64,000 bases of DNA, from positions 186,001-250,000 of the forward strand of contig JASUTR010000084.1 of assembly GCA_035048495.1 (NCBI GenBank), given 5' to 3'. Each line of letters starts with the position of its first letter. Positions within the stretch are counted from its first letter, which is position 1. This DNA comes from Euptelea pleiosperma. Taxonomy: Eukaryota; Streptophyta; Magnoliopsida; Ranunculales; Eupteleaceae. Positions 1 to 13,600 of the stretch are shown here, piece after piece. The position numbers and the translations under genes are program-made. The notes beneath the pieces were generated by a model. That model was not told where the DNA came from, searched no databases, and worked only from the letters and a program-made list of their open reading frames with translations.

Positions 1-3000
1 TCAGTTTGTCTGTTACATTCCGAAGCCTATAACTTGTGACTTTTTCGCAACCGAACCTCATAATTAGACTCGAATTCTACCATTACTATTGTTTCAACAC
101 ATTTGAAGTGTTGGAACAAGATTTGGGACAGTCGAAACAAGTTAGCTCCATCCGTACGTGAACGTCTCAAATTGGACTCAGTTTGTGTGTTACATTCCGA
201 AGCCTATAACTTGAGACTTTTTCGCAACCGGACCTCGTAATTGGACTCAAACTCTTCCATTACTATTGTTTCAACACATTTGAAGTGTTGGAACAAGATT
301 CGTGACAGTTGACACAAGTTAGCTCCATCCGTGCGTCAACGTCTCAAATTGGACTCAGTTTGTGTGTTACATTCCGAAGCCTATAACTTGTGACTTTTTC
401 GCAACCGAACCTCGTAATTAGACTCGAATTCTACCATTACTATTGTTTCAACACATTTGAAGTGTTGGAACAAGATTTGGGACAGTCGAAACAAGTTAGC
501 TCCATCCGTACGTGAACGTCTCAATTTGGACTCAGTTTGTGTGTTACATTCCGAAGCCTATAACTTGAGACTTTTTCGCAACCGGACCTCGTAATTGGAC
601 TCAAACTCTTCCATTACTATTGTTTCAACACATTTGAAGTGTTGGAACAAGATTCGTGACAGTCGACACAAGTTAGCTCCATCCGTGCGTCAACGTCTCA
701 AATTGGACTCAGTTTGTGTGTTACATTCCGAAGCCAATAACTTGTGACTTTTTCGCAACCGGACCTCGTAATTGGACTCAAAGTCTTCCATTACTATTGT
801 TGCAACATATTTGAAGTGTTGGAACAAGATTTATGACTGTCGAAACAAGTTAGCTCCATCTGTGTGTCAACGTCTCAAATTGGACTCAGTTTGTGTGTTA
901 CATTCCGAAGCCTATAACTTGTGACTTTTTTGCGAACGGACCTCGTAATTGGACTCAAACTCTTCCATTACTATTGTTTCAACACATTTGAAGTGTTGGG
1001 ACAAGATTTATGACTGTCGAAACAAGCTAGCTCCATCCGTGCGTCAACTTCTCAAATTGGACACAGTTTGTCTGTTACATTCCGAAGCCTATAACTTGTG
1101 ACTTTTTCGCAATCGGACCTCGTAATTGGACTCAAACTCTTCCATTATTATTGTTTCAACACATTTGAAGTATTTGAACAAGATTCGGGATAGGCGAAAC
1201 AAGTTAGCTCCATCCGTCCGTCAATGTCTCAAATTGGACTCAGTTTGTGTGTTACATTCCGAAGCTTATAACTTGTGACTTTTTCGCAACCGGACCTCGT
1301 AATTGGAGTCAAAGTCTTCCATTACTATTGTTGCAGCACATTTGAAGTGTTGAAACAAGATTCGTGACAGTCAAAACAAGTTAGCTCCATCCATGTGTCA
1401 ACGTCTCAAATTGGACTCAGTTTGTGTGTTACATTCCGAAGCCTATAACTTGTGACTTTTTCGCAACCGGACCTCGTAATTAGACTCGAATTCTTCCATT
1501 ACAATTGTTTCAACATATTTGAAGTGTTGGAACAAGATTTATGACTGTCGAAACAAGTTAGCTCCATCAGTGCGTCAACGTCTCAAATTGGACTCAGTTT
1601 GTGTGTTACATTCCGAAGCCTATAACTTGTGACTTTTTCCCAATCGAATCCTCGTAATTGGACGCAAACTCTTCCATTATTATTGTTTCAACACATTTGA
1701 AGTATTGGAACAAGATTCGGGATAGGCGAAACAAGTTAGCTCCATCCGTGCGTCAACGTCTCAAATTGGACTCAGTTTGTGTGTTACATTCCGAAGGCTA
1801 TAACTTGTGACTTTTTCACAACCGGACCTCGTAATTGGACTCAAAGTCTTCCATTACTATTGTTGCAACACATTTGAAGTGTTGAAACAAGATTCGTGAC
1901 AGTCAAAACAAGTTAGCTCCATCCGTGCGTCAACGTCTCAAATTGGACTCAGTTTGTGTGTTACATTCCGAAGCCTATAACTTGTGACTTTTTCGCAACC
2001 GGACCTCGTAATTAGACTCGAATTCTTCCATTACAATTGTTTCAACACATTTGAAGTGTTGGAACAAGATTTATGATTGTCGAAACAAGTTAGTTCCATC
2101 TGTGTGTCAACGTCTCAAATTGGACTCAGTTTGTGAGTTACATTCCGAAGCCTATAACTTGTGACATTTTTGCGACCGGACCTCGTAATTGGACTCAAAC
2201 TCTTCCATTACTATTGTTTCAACACATTTGAAGTATTGGAAGAAGATTCAGGATAGGCGAAACAAGTTAGCTCCATCCGTGCGTCAACGTCTCAAATTGG
2301 ACTCAGTTTGTGCGTTACATTCCGAAGCCTATAACTTGTGACTTTTTCGCAATCGGACCTCGTAATTGGACTCAAACACTTCCATTATTATTGTTTCAAC
2401 ACATTTGAAGTATTGGAACAAGATTCAGGATAGGCGAAACAAGTTAGCTCCATCCGTGCGTCAACGTCTCAAATTTGACTCAGTTTGTGTGTTACATTCC
2501 GAAGCCTATAACTTGTGACTTTTTCGCAACCGGACCTCGTAATTGGACTCAAAGTCTTCCATTACTATTGTTCCAACACATTTGAAGTGTTGAAACAAGA
2601 TTCGTGACAGTCAAAAGAAGTTAGCTCCATCCATGCGTCAACGTCTCAAATTGGACTCAGTTTGTGTGTTGCATTCCGAAGCCTATAACTTGTGACTTTT
2701 TCGCAACCGGACCTCGTAATTAGACTCGAATTCTTCCATTACAATTGTTTCAACACATTTGAAGTGTTGGAACGAGATTTATGACTGTCGAAACAAGTTA
2801 GCTCCATCCGTGCGTCAACGTCTCAAATTGGCCTCAGTTTGTGTGTTACATTCCGAAGCCTATAACTTGTGACTTTTTCGCAACCGGACCTCGTAATTGG
2901 ACTCAAAGTCTTCCATTACTATTGTTGCAACACATTTGAAGTGTTGAAACAAGATTCGTGACAGTCAAAACAAGTTAGCTCCATCCGTGCGTCAACGTCT

Positions 3001-5488
3001 CAAATTGGACTCAGTTTGTGTGTTACATTCCGAAGCCTATAACTTGTGACTTTTTCGCAACCGGATCTCGTAATTAGACTCGAATTCTTCCATTACAATT
3101 GTTTCAACACATTTGAAGTGTTGGAACAAGATTTATGACTGTCGAAACAAGTTAGCTCCATCTGTGGGTCAACGTCTCAAATTGGACTCAGTTTGTGTGT
3201 TACATTCCGAAGCCTATAACTTGTGACTTTTTTGCGACCGGACCTCGTAATTGGACACAAACTCTTCCATTACTATTGTTTCAACACATTTGAAGTGTTG
3301 GGACAAGATTTATGACTGTCGAAACTAGCTAGCTCCATCCGTGCGTCAACTTCTCAAATTGGACACAGTTTGTCTGTTACTTTCCGAAGCCTATAACTTG
3401 TGACTTTTTCGCAATCGGACCTCGTAATTGGACTCAAACTCTTCCATTATTATTGTTTCAACACATTTGAAGTATTGGAACAAGATTCGGGATAGGCGAA
3501 ACAAGTTAGCTCCATCCGTGCGTCAACGTCTCAAATTGGACTCAGTTTGTGTGTTACATTCCGAAGCTTATAACTTGTGACTTTTTCGCAACCGAACCTC
3601 GTAATTGGAGTCAAAGTCTTCCATTACTATTGTTGCAACACATTTGAAGTGTTGAAACAAGATTCGTGACAGTCAAAATAAGTTAGCTCCATCCGTGTGT
3701 CAACGTCTCAAATTGGACTCAGTTTGTGTGTTACATTCCGGAGCCTATAACTTGTGACTTTTTCGCAACCGAACCTCGTAATTAGACTCGAATTCTTCCA
3801 TTACAATTGTTTCAACACATTTGAAGTGTTGGAACAAGATTTATGACTGTCGAAACAAGTTAGCTCCATCTGTGTGTCAACGTCTCAAATTGGACTCAGT
3901 TTGCAAGTTACATTCCGAAGCCTATAACTTGTGACTTTTTTGCGACCGGACCTCGTAATTGGACTCAAACACTTCCATTATTATTGTTTCAACACATTTG
4001 AAGTATTGGAACAAGATTCAGGATAGGCGAAACAAGTTAGCTCCATCCGTGCGTCAACGTCTCAAATTGGACTCAGTTTGTGTGTTACATTCCGAAGCCT
4101 ATAACTTGTGACTTTTTCGCAATCGGACCTCGTAATTGGACTCAAACACTTCCATTATTATTGTTTCAACACATTTGAAGTATTGGAACAAGATTCAGGA
4201 TAGGCGAAACAAGTTAGCTCCATCCGTGCGTCAACGTCTCAAATTGGACTCAGTTTGTGTGTTACATTCCGAAGCCTATAACTTGTGACTTTTTCGCAAC
4301 CGGACCTCGTAATTGGACTCAAACTCTTCCATTACTATTGTTTCAACACATTTGAAGTGTTGGAACAAGATTCGTGACAGTCGACACAAGTTAGCTCCAT
4401 CCGTGCGTCAACGTCTCAAATTGGACTCAGTTTGTGTGTTACATTCCGAAGCCTATAACTTGTGACTTTTTCGCAACCGGACCTCGTAATTGGACTCAAA
4501 GTCTTCCATTACTATTGTTGCAACACATTTGAAGTGTTGAAACAAGATTCGTGACAGTCAAAACAAGTTAGCTCCATCCGTGCGTCAACGTCTCAAATTG
4601 GACTCAGTTTGTGTGTTACATTCCGAAGCCTATAACTTGTGACTTTTTCGCAACCGGACCTCGTAATTAGACTCGAATTCTTCCATTACAATTGTTTCAA
4701 TACATTTGAAGTGTTGGAACAAGATTTATGACTGTCGAAACAAGTTAGCTCCATCTGTGTGTCAACGTCTAAAATTGGACTCAGTTTGTGTGTTACATTC
4801 CGAAGCCTATAACTTGTGACTTTTTCGCGACCGGACCTCGTAATTGGACTCAAACTCTTCCACTACTATTGTTTCAACACATTTGATGAGTTGGAACAAG
4901 ATTTATGACTGTCGAAAAAAGTTAGCTCCATCCGTGCGTCAACGTCTCAAATTGGACTCAGTTTGTCTGTTACATTCCAAAGCCTATAACTTGCGACTTT
5001 TTCGCAATCGAACCTCGTAATTCGACTCGAATTCTTCCATTACTATTATTTCAACACATTTGAAGTGTTGGAATAAGATTCGGGACAGTCGAAACAAGTT
5101 AGCTCCAACCGTGCGTCAACGTCTCAAATTGGACTCAGTTTGTATGTTACATTCCGAAGCCTATAACTTGTGGCTTTTTTGCAACCGAACCTCGTAATTA
5201 GACTCGAATTCTTTCATTACTATTGTTTCAACACATTTGAAGTGTTGGAACAAGATTCGGGACAGTCGACACAAGTTAGCTCCATCTGTGCGTGAACATC
5301 TCAAATTGGACTCAGTTTGTGTGTTACATTCCGAAGCCTTTAACTTGTGACTTTTTCGCAATCAGACCTCGTAATTGGACTCAAACTCTTGCATTATAAT
5401 TGTTTCTACACATTTGAAGTATTGAAACAAGATTCGGGATAGGTGAAACAAGTTAGCTCCATCCGTGCGTCAACGTCTCAAATTGGAC
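1..5488. repeat. Higher-order repeat copy H1 (31 monomers)
   Basis: First complete HOR unit, 31 monomers plus 1 bp. The start is set by the monomer with the rare variant cctcataattag (near 59), which recurs at 5547 and 10681. The end is marked by the monomer with cttgtggctttttt (near 5167) followed by the gcattataattg monomer. The whole monomer order is repeated in H2 and H3, down to private variants such as tttttcccaatcgaatcc, tgtgggtcaacg and caagttacattcc. The true HOR start could be any monomer, because the window begins inside the array. Confidence 0.93.
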
Positions 5489-8400
5489 TCAGTTTGTCTG
5501 TTACATTCCGAAGCCTATAACTTGTGACTTTTTCGCAACCGAACCTCATAATTAGACTCGAATTCTACCATTACTATTGTTTCAACACATTTGAAGTGTT
5601 GGAACAAGATTTGGGACAGTCGAAACAAGTTAGCTCCATCCGTACGTGAACGTCTCAAATTGGACTCAGTTTGTGTGTTACATTCCGAAGCCTATAACTT
5701 GAGACTTTTTCGCAACCGGACCTCGTAATTGGACTCAAACTCTTCCATTACTATTGTTTCAACACATTTGAAGTGTTGGAACAAGATTCGTGACAGTCGA
5801 CACAAGTTAGCTCCATCCGTGCGTCAACGTCTCAAATTGGACTCAGTTTGTGTGTTACATTCCGAAGCCTATAACTTGTGACTTTTTCGCAACCGAACCT
5901 CGTAATTAGACTCGAATTCTACCATTACTATTGTTTCAACACATTTGAAGTGTTGGAACAAGATTTGGGACAGTCGAAACAAGTTAGCTCCATCCGTACG
6001 TGAACGTCTCAATTTGGACTCAGTTTGTGTGTTACATTCCGAAGCCTATAACTTGAGACTTTTTCGCAACCGGACCTCGTAATTGGACTCAAACTCTTCC
6101 ATTACTATTGTTTCAACACATTTGAAGTGTTGGAACAAAATTCGTGACAGTCGACACAAGTTAGCTCCATCCGTGCGTCAACGTCTCAAATTGGACTCAG
6201 TTTGTGTGTTACATTCCGAAGCCAATAACTTGTGACTTTTTCGCAACCGGACCTCGTAATTGGACTCAAAGTCTTCCATTACTATTGTTGCAACATATTT
6301 GAAGTGTTGGAACAAGATTTATGACTGTCGAAACAAGTTAGCTCCATCTGTGTGTCAACGTCTCAAATTGGACTCAGTTTGTGTGTTACATTCCGAAGCC
6401 TATAACTTGTGACTTTTTTGCGAACGGACCTCGTAATTGGACTCAAACTCTTCCATTACTATTGTTTCAACACATTTGAAGTGTTGGGACAAGATTTATG
6501 ACTGTCGAAACAAGCTAGCTCCATCCGTGCGTCAACTTCTCAAATTGGACACAGTTTGTCTGTTACATTCCGAAGCCTATAACTTGTGACTTTTTCGCAA
6601 TCGGACCTCGTAATTGGACTCAAACTCTTCCATTATTATTGTTTCAACACATTTGAAGTATTTGAACAAGATTCGGGATAGGCGAAACAAGTTAGCTCCA
6701 TCCGTGCGTCAACGTCTCAAATTGGACTCAGTTTGTGTGTTACATTCCGAAGCCTATAACTTGTGACTTTTTCCCAATCGAATCCTCGTAATTGGACGCA
6801 AACTCTTCCATTATTATTGTTTCAACACATTTGAAGTATTGGAACAAGATTCGGGATAGGCGAAACAAGTTAGCTCCATCCGTGCGTCAACGTCTCAAAT
6901 TGGACTCAGTTTGTGTGTTACATTCCGAAGGCTATAACTTGTGACTTTTTCACAACCGGACCTCGTAATTGGACTCAAAGTCTTCCATTACTATTGTTGC
7001 AACACATTTGAAGTGTTGAAACAAGATTCGTGACAGTCAAAACAAGTTAGCTCCATCCGTGCGTCAACGTCTCAAATTGGACTCAGTTTGTGTGTTACAT
7101 TCCGAAGCCTATAACTTGTGACTTTTTCGCAACCGGACCTCGTAATTAGACTCGAATTCTTCCATTACAATTGTTTCAACACATTTGAAGTGTTGGAACA
7201 AGATTTATGATTGTCGAAACAAGTTAGTTCCATCTGTGTGTCAACGTCTCAAATTGGACTCAGTTTGTGAGTTACATTCCGAAGCCTATAACTTGTGACA
7301 TTTTTGCGACCGGACCTCGTAATTGGACTCAAACTCTTCCATTACTATTGTTTCAACACATTTGAAGTATTGGAAGAAGATTCAGGATAGGCGAAACAAG
7401 TTAGCTCCATCCGTGCGTCAACGTCTCAAATTGGACTCAGTTTGTGCGTTACATTCCGAAGCCTATAACTTGTGACTTTTTCGCAATCGGACCTCGTAAT
7501 TGGACTCAAACACTTCCATTATTATTGTTTCAACACATTTGAAGTATTGGAACAAGATTCAGGATAGGCGAAACAAGTTAGCTCCATCCGTGCGTCAACG
7601 TCTCAAATTTGACTCAGTTTGTGTGTTACATTCCGAAGCCTATAACTTGTGACTTTTTCGCAACCGGACCTCGTAATTGGACTCAAAGTCTTCCATTACT
7701 ATTGTTCCAACACATTTGAAGTGTTGAAACAAGATTCGTGACAGTCAAAAGAAGTTAGCTCCATCCATGCGTCAACGTCTCAAATTGGACTCAGTTTGTG
7801 TGTTGCATTCCGAAGCCTATAACTTGTGACTTTTTCGCAACCGGACCTCGTAATTAGACTCGAATTCTTCCATTACAATTGTTTCAACACATTTGAAGTG
7901 TTGGAACGAGATTTATGACTGTCGAAACAAGTTAGCTCCATCCGTGCGTCAACGTCTCAAATTGGCCTCAGTTTGTGTGTTACATTCCGAAGCCTATAAC
8001 TTGTGACTTTTTCGCAACCGGACCTCGTAATTGGACTCAAAGTCTTCCATTACTATTGTTGCAACACATTTGAAGTGTTGAAACAAGATTCGTGACAGTC
8101 AAAACAAGTTAGCTCCATCCGTGCGTCAACGTCTCAAATTGGACTCAGTTTGTGTGTTACATTCCGAAGCCTATAACTTGTGACTTTTTCGCAACCGGAT
8201 CTCGTAATTAGACTCGAATTCTTCCATTACAATTGTTTCAACACATTTGAAGTGTTGGAACAAGATTTATGACTGTCGAAACAAGTTAGCTCCATCTGTG
8301 GGTCAACGTCTCAAATTGGACTCAGTTTGTGTGTTACATTCCGAAGCCTATAACTTGTGACTTTTTTGCGACCGGACCTCGTAATTGGACACAAACTCTT

Positions 8401-10622
8401 CCATTACTATTGTTTCAACACATTTGAAGTGTTGGGACAAGATTTATGACTGTCGAAACTAGCTAGCTCCATCCGTGCGTCAACTTCTCAAATTGGACAC
8501 AGTTTGTCTGTTACTTTCCGAAGCCTATAACTTGTGACTTTTTCGCAATCGGACCTCGTAATTGGACTCAAACTCTTCCATTATTATTGTTTCAACACAT
8601 TTGAAGTATTGGAACAAGATTCGGGATAGGCGAAACAAGTTAGCTCCATCCGTGCGTCAACGTCTCAAATTGGACTCAGTTTGTGTGTTACATTCCGAAG
8701 CTTATAACTTGTGACTTTTTCGCAACCGAACCTCGTAATTGGAGTCAAAGTCTTCCATTACTATTGTTGCAACACATTTGAAGTGTTGAAACAAGATTCG
8801 TGACAGTCAAAATAAGTTAGCTCCATCCGTGTGTCAACGTCTCAAATTGGACTCAGTTTGTGTGTTACATTCCGGAGCCTATAACTTGTGACTTTTTCGC
8901 AACCGAACCTCGTAATTAGACTCGAATTCTTCCATTACAATTGTTTCAACACATTTGAAGTGTTGGAACAAGATTTATGACTGTCGAAACAAGTTAGCTC
9001 CATCTGTGTGTCAACGTCTCAAATTGGACTCAGTTTGCAAGTTACATTCCGAAGCCTATAACTTGTGACTTTTTTGCGACCGGACCTCGTAATTGGACTC
9101 AAACACTTCCATTATTATTGTTTCAACACATTTGAAGTATTGGAACAAGATTCAGGATAGGCGAAACAAGTTAGCTCCATCCGTGCGTCAACGTCTCAAA
9201 TTGGACTCAGTTTGTGTGTTACATTCCGAAGCCTATAACTTGTGACTTTTTCGCAATCGGACCTCGTAATTGGACTCAAACACTTCCATTATTATTGTTT
9301 CAACACATTTGAAGTATTGGAACAAGATTCAGGATAGGCGAAACAAGTTAGCTCCATCCGTGCGTCAACGTCTCAAATTGGACTCAGTTTGTGTGTTACA
9401 TTCCGAAGCCTATAACTTGTGACTTTTTCGCAACCGGACCTCGTAATTGGACTCAAACTCTTCCATTACTATTGTTTCAACACATTTGAAGTGTTGGAAC
9501 AAGATTCGTGACAGTCGACACAAGTTAGCTCCATCCGTGCGTCAACGTCTCAAATTGGACTCAGTTTGTGTGTTACATTCCGAAGCCTATAACTTGTGAC
9601 TTTTTCGCAACCGGACCTCGTAATTGGACTCAAAGTCTTCCATTACTATTGTTGCAACACATTTGAAGTGTTGAAACAAGATTCGTGACAGTCAAAACAA
9701 GTTAGCTCCATCCGTGCGTCAACGTCTCAAATTGGACTCAGTTTGTGTGTTACATTCCGAAGCCTATAACTTGTGACTTTTTCGCAACCGGACCTCGTAA
9801 TTAGACTCGAATTCTTCCATTACAATTGTTTCAATACATTTGAAGTGTTGGAACAAGATTTATGACTGTCGAAACAAGTTAGCTCCATCTGTGTGTCAAC
9901 GTCTAAAATTGGACTCAGTTTGTGTGTTACATTCCGAAGCCTATAACTTGTGACTTTTTCGCGACCGGACCTCGTAATTGGACTCAAACTCTTCCACTAC
10001 TATTGTTTCAACACATTTGATGAGTTGGAACAAGATTTATGACTGTCGAAAAAAGTTAGCTCCATCCGTGCGTCAACGTCTCAAATTGGACTCAGTTTGT
10101 CTGTTACATTCCAAAGCCTATAACTTGCGACTTTTTCGCAATCGAACCTCGTAATTCGACTCGAATTCTTCCATTACTATTATTTCAACACATTTGAAGT
10201 GTTGGAATAAGATTCGGGACAGTCGAAACAAGTTAGCTCCAACCGTGCGTCAACGTCTCAAATTGGACTCAGTTTGTATGTTACATTCCGAAGCCTATAA
10301 CTTGTGGCTTTTTTGCAACCGAACCTCGTAATTAGACTCGAATTCTTTCATTACTATTGTTTCAACACATTTGAAGTGTTGGAACAAGATTCGGGACAGT
10401 CGACACAAGTTAGCTCCATCTGTGCGTGAACATCTCAAATTGGACTCAGTTTGTGTGTTACATTCCGAAGCCTTTAACTTGTGACTTTTTCGCAATCAGA
10501 CCTCGTAATTGGACTCAAACTCTTGCATTATAATTGTTTCTACACATTTGAAGTATTGAAACAAGATTCGGGATAGGTGAAACAAGTTAGCTCCATCCGT
10601 GCGTCAACGTCTCAAATTGGAC
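5489..10622. repeat. Higher-order repeat copy H2 (29 monomers, two-monomer deletion)
   Basis: Second HOR copy. It is near-identical to H1 but 354 bp shorter. The two monomers found in H1 at about 1220-1573 (gaagcttataac type i, then a type ii ending catcagtgcg) are missing here. Near 6700-6770 the sequence passes directly from a type iv monomer to the tttttcccaatcgaatcc monomer. Loss of exactly two monomers in phase fits unequal exchange or slippage. Outside the deletion differences are sparse (for example gaacaaaattcg near 6136 where H1 has gaacaagattcg). Confidence 0.93.
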
Positions 10623-13600
10623 TCAGTTTGTCTGTTACATTCCGAAGCCTATAACTTGTGACTTTTTCGCAACCGAACCTCATAATTAGACTCGAATTCT
10701 ACCATTACTATTGTTTCAACACATTTGAAGTGTTGGAACAAGATTTGGGACAGTCGAAACAAGTTAGCTCCATCCGTACGTGAACGTCTCAAATTGGACT
10801 CAGTTTGTGTGTTACATTCCGAAGCCTATAACTTGAGACTTTTTCGCAACCGGACCTCGTAATTGGACTCAAACTCTTCCATTACTATTGTTTCAACACA
10901 TTTGAAGTGTTGGAACAAGATTCGTGACAGTCGACACAAGTTAGCTCCATCCGTGCGTCAACGTCTCAAATTGGACTCAGTTTGTGTGTTACATTCCGAA
11001 GCCTATAACTTGTGACTTTTTCGCAACCGAACCTCGTAATTAGACTCGAATTCTACCATTACTATTGTTTCAACACATTTGAAGTGTTGGAACAAGATTT
11101 GGGACAGTCGAAACAAGTTAGCTCCATCCGTACGTGAACGTCTCAATTTGGACTCAGTTTGTGTGTTACATTCCGAAGCCTATAACTTGAGACTTTTTCG
11201 CAACCGGACCTCGTAATTGGACTCAAACTCTTCCATTACTATTGTTTCAACACATTTGAAGTGTTGGAACAAAATTCGTGACAGTCGACACAAGTTAGCT
11301 CCATCCGTGCGTCAACGTCTCAAATTGGACTCAGTTTGTGTGTTACATTCCGAAGCCAATAACTTGTGACTTTTTCGCAACCGGACCTCGTAATTGGACT
11401 CAAAGTCTTCCATTACTATTGTTGCAACATATTTGAAGTGTTGGAACAAGATTTATGACTGTCGAAACAAGTTAGCTCCATCTGTGTGTCAACGTCTCAA
11501 ATTGGACTCAGTTTGTGTGTTACATTCCGAAGCCTATAACTTGTGACTTTTTTGCGAACGGACCTCGTAATTGGACTCAAACTCTTCCATTACTATTGTT
11601 TCAACACATTTGAAGTGTTGGGACAAGATTTATGACTGTCGAAACAAGCTAGCTCCATCCGTGCGTCAACTTCTCAAATTGGACACAGTTTGTCTGTTAC
11701 ATTCCGAAGCCTATAACTTGTGACTTTTTCGCAATCGGACCTCGTAATTGGACTCAAACTCTTCCATTATTATTGTTTCAACACATTTGAAGTATTTGAA
11801 CAAGATTCGGGATAGGCGAAACAAGTTAGCTCCATCCGTGCGTCAATGTCTCAAATTGGACTCAGTTTGTGTGTTACATTCCGAAGCTTATAACTTGTGA
11901 CTTTTTCGCAACCGGACCTCGTAATTGGAGTCAAAGTCTTCCATTACTATTGTTGCAGCACATTTGAAGTGTTGAAACAAGATTCGTGACAGTCAAAACA
12001 AGTTAGCTCCATCCATGTGTCAACGTCTCAAATTGGACTCAGTTTGTGTGTTACATTCCGAAGCCTATAACTTGTGACTTTTTCGCAACCGGACCTCGTA
12101 ATTAGACTCGAATTCTTCCATTACAATTGTTTCAACATATTTGAAGTGTTGGAACAAGATTTATGACTGTCGAAACAAGTTAGCTCCATCAGTGCGTCAA
12201 CGTCTCAAATTGGACTCAGTTTGTGTGTTACATTCCGAAGCCTATAACTTGTGACTTTTTCCCAATCGAATCCTCGTAATTGGACGCAAACTCTTCCATT
12301 ATTATTGTTTCAACACATTTGAAGTATTGGAACAAGATTCGGGATAGGCGAAACAAGTTAGCTCCATCCGTGCGTCAACGTCTCAAATTGGACTCAGTTT
12401 GTGTGTTACATTCCGAAGGCTATAACTTGTGACTTTTTCACAACCGGACCTCGTAATTGGACTCAAAGTCTTCCATTACTATTGTTGCAACACATTTGAA
12501 GTGTTGAAACAAGATTCGTGACAGTCAAAACAAGTTAGCTCCATCCGTGCGTCAACGTCTCAAATTGGACTCAGTTTGTGTGTTACATTCCGAAGCCTAT
12601 AACTTGTGACTTTTTCGCAACCGGACCTCGTAATTAGACTCGAATTCTTCCATTACAATTGTTTCAACACATTTGAAGTGTTGGAACAAGATTTATGATT
12701 GTCGAAACAAGTTAGTTCCATCTGTGTGTCAACGTCTCAAATTGGACTCAGTTTGTGAGTTACATTCCGAAGCCTATAACTTGTGACATTTTTGCGACCG
12801 GACCTCGTAATTGGACTCAAACTCTTCCATTACTATTGTTTCAACACATTTGAAGTATTGGAAGAAGATTCAGGATAGGCGAAACAAGTTAGCTCCATCC
12901 GTGCGTCAACGTCTCAAATTGGACTCAGTTTGTGTGTTACATTCCGAAGCCTATAACTTGTGACTTTTTCGCAATCGGACCTCGTAATTGGACTCAAACA
13001 CTTCCATTATTATTGTTTCAACACATTTGAAGTATTGGAACAAGATTCAGGATAGGCGAAACAAGTTAGCTCCATCCGTGCGTCAACGTCTCAAATTTGA
13101 CTCAGTTTGTGTGTTACATTCCGAAGCCTATAACTTGTGACTTTTTCGCAACCGGACCTCGTAATTGGACTCAAAGTCTTCCATTACTATTGTTCCAACA
13201 CATTTGAAGTGTTGAAACAAGATTCGTGACAGTCAAAAGAAGTTAGCTCCATCCATGCGTCAACGTCTCAAATTGGACTCAGTTTGTTTGTTGCATTCCG
13301 AAGCCTATAACTTGTGACTTTTTCGCAACCGGACCTCGTAATTAGACTCGAATTCTTCCATTACAATTGTTTCAACACATTTGAAGTGTTGGAACGAGAT
13401 TTATGACTGTCGAAACAAGTTAGCTCCATCCGTGCGTCAACGTCTCAAATTGGACTCAGTTTGTGTGTTACATTCCGAAGCCTATAACTTGTGACTTTTT
13501 CGCAACCGGACCTCGTAATTGAACTCAAAGTCTTCCATTACTATTGTTGCAACACATTTGAAGTGTTGAAACAAGATTCGTGACAGTCAAAACAAGTTAG

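Noticed and set aside
30..60. CENP-B-box-like word (ttcgcaaccgga) in the monomer
   Set aside because: It has TTCG and a later CGG, but the spacing and the required internal A and CGGG do not match the box consensus.
5161..5361. Identical 66-codon minus-strand open frames at 5161, 10295, 15783 and 28880
   Set aside because: They lie wholly in satellite monomers and are identical only because the HOR copies are. The equivalent monomer at 18791 has a stop from one base change, so nothing protects the frame.
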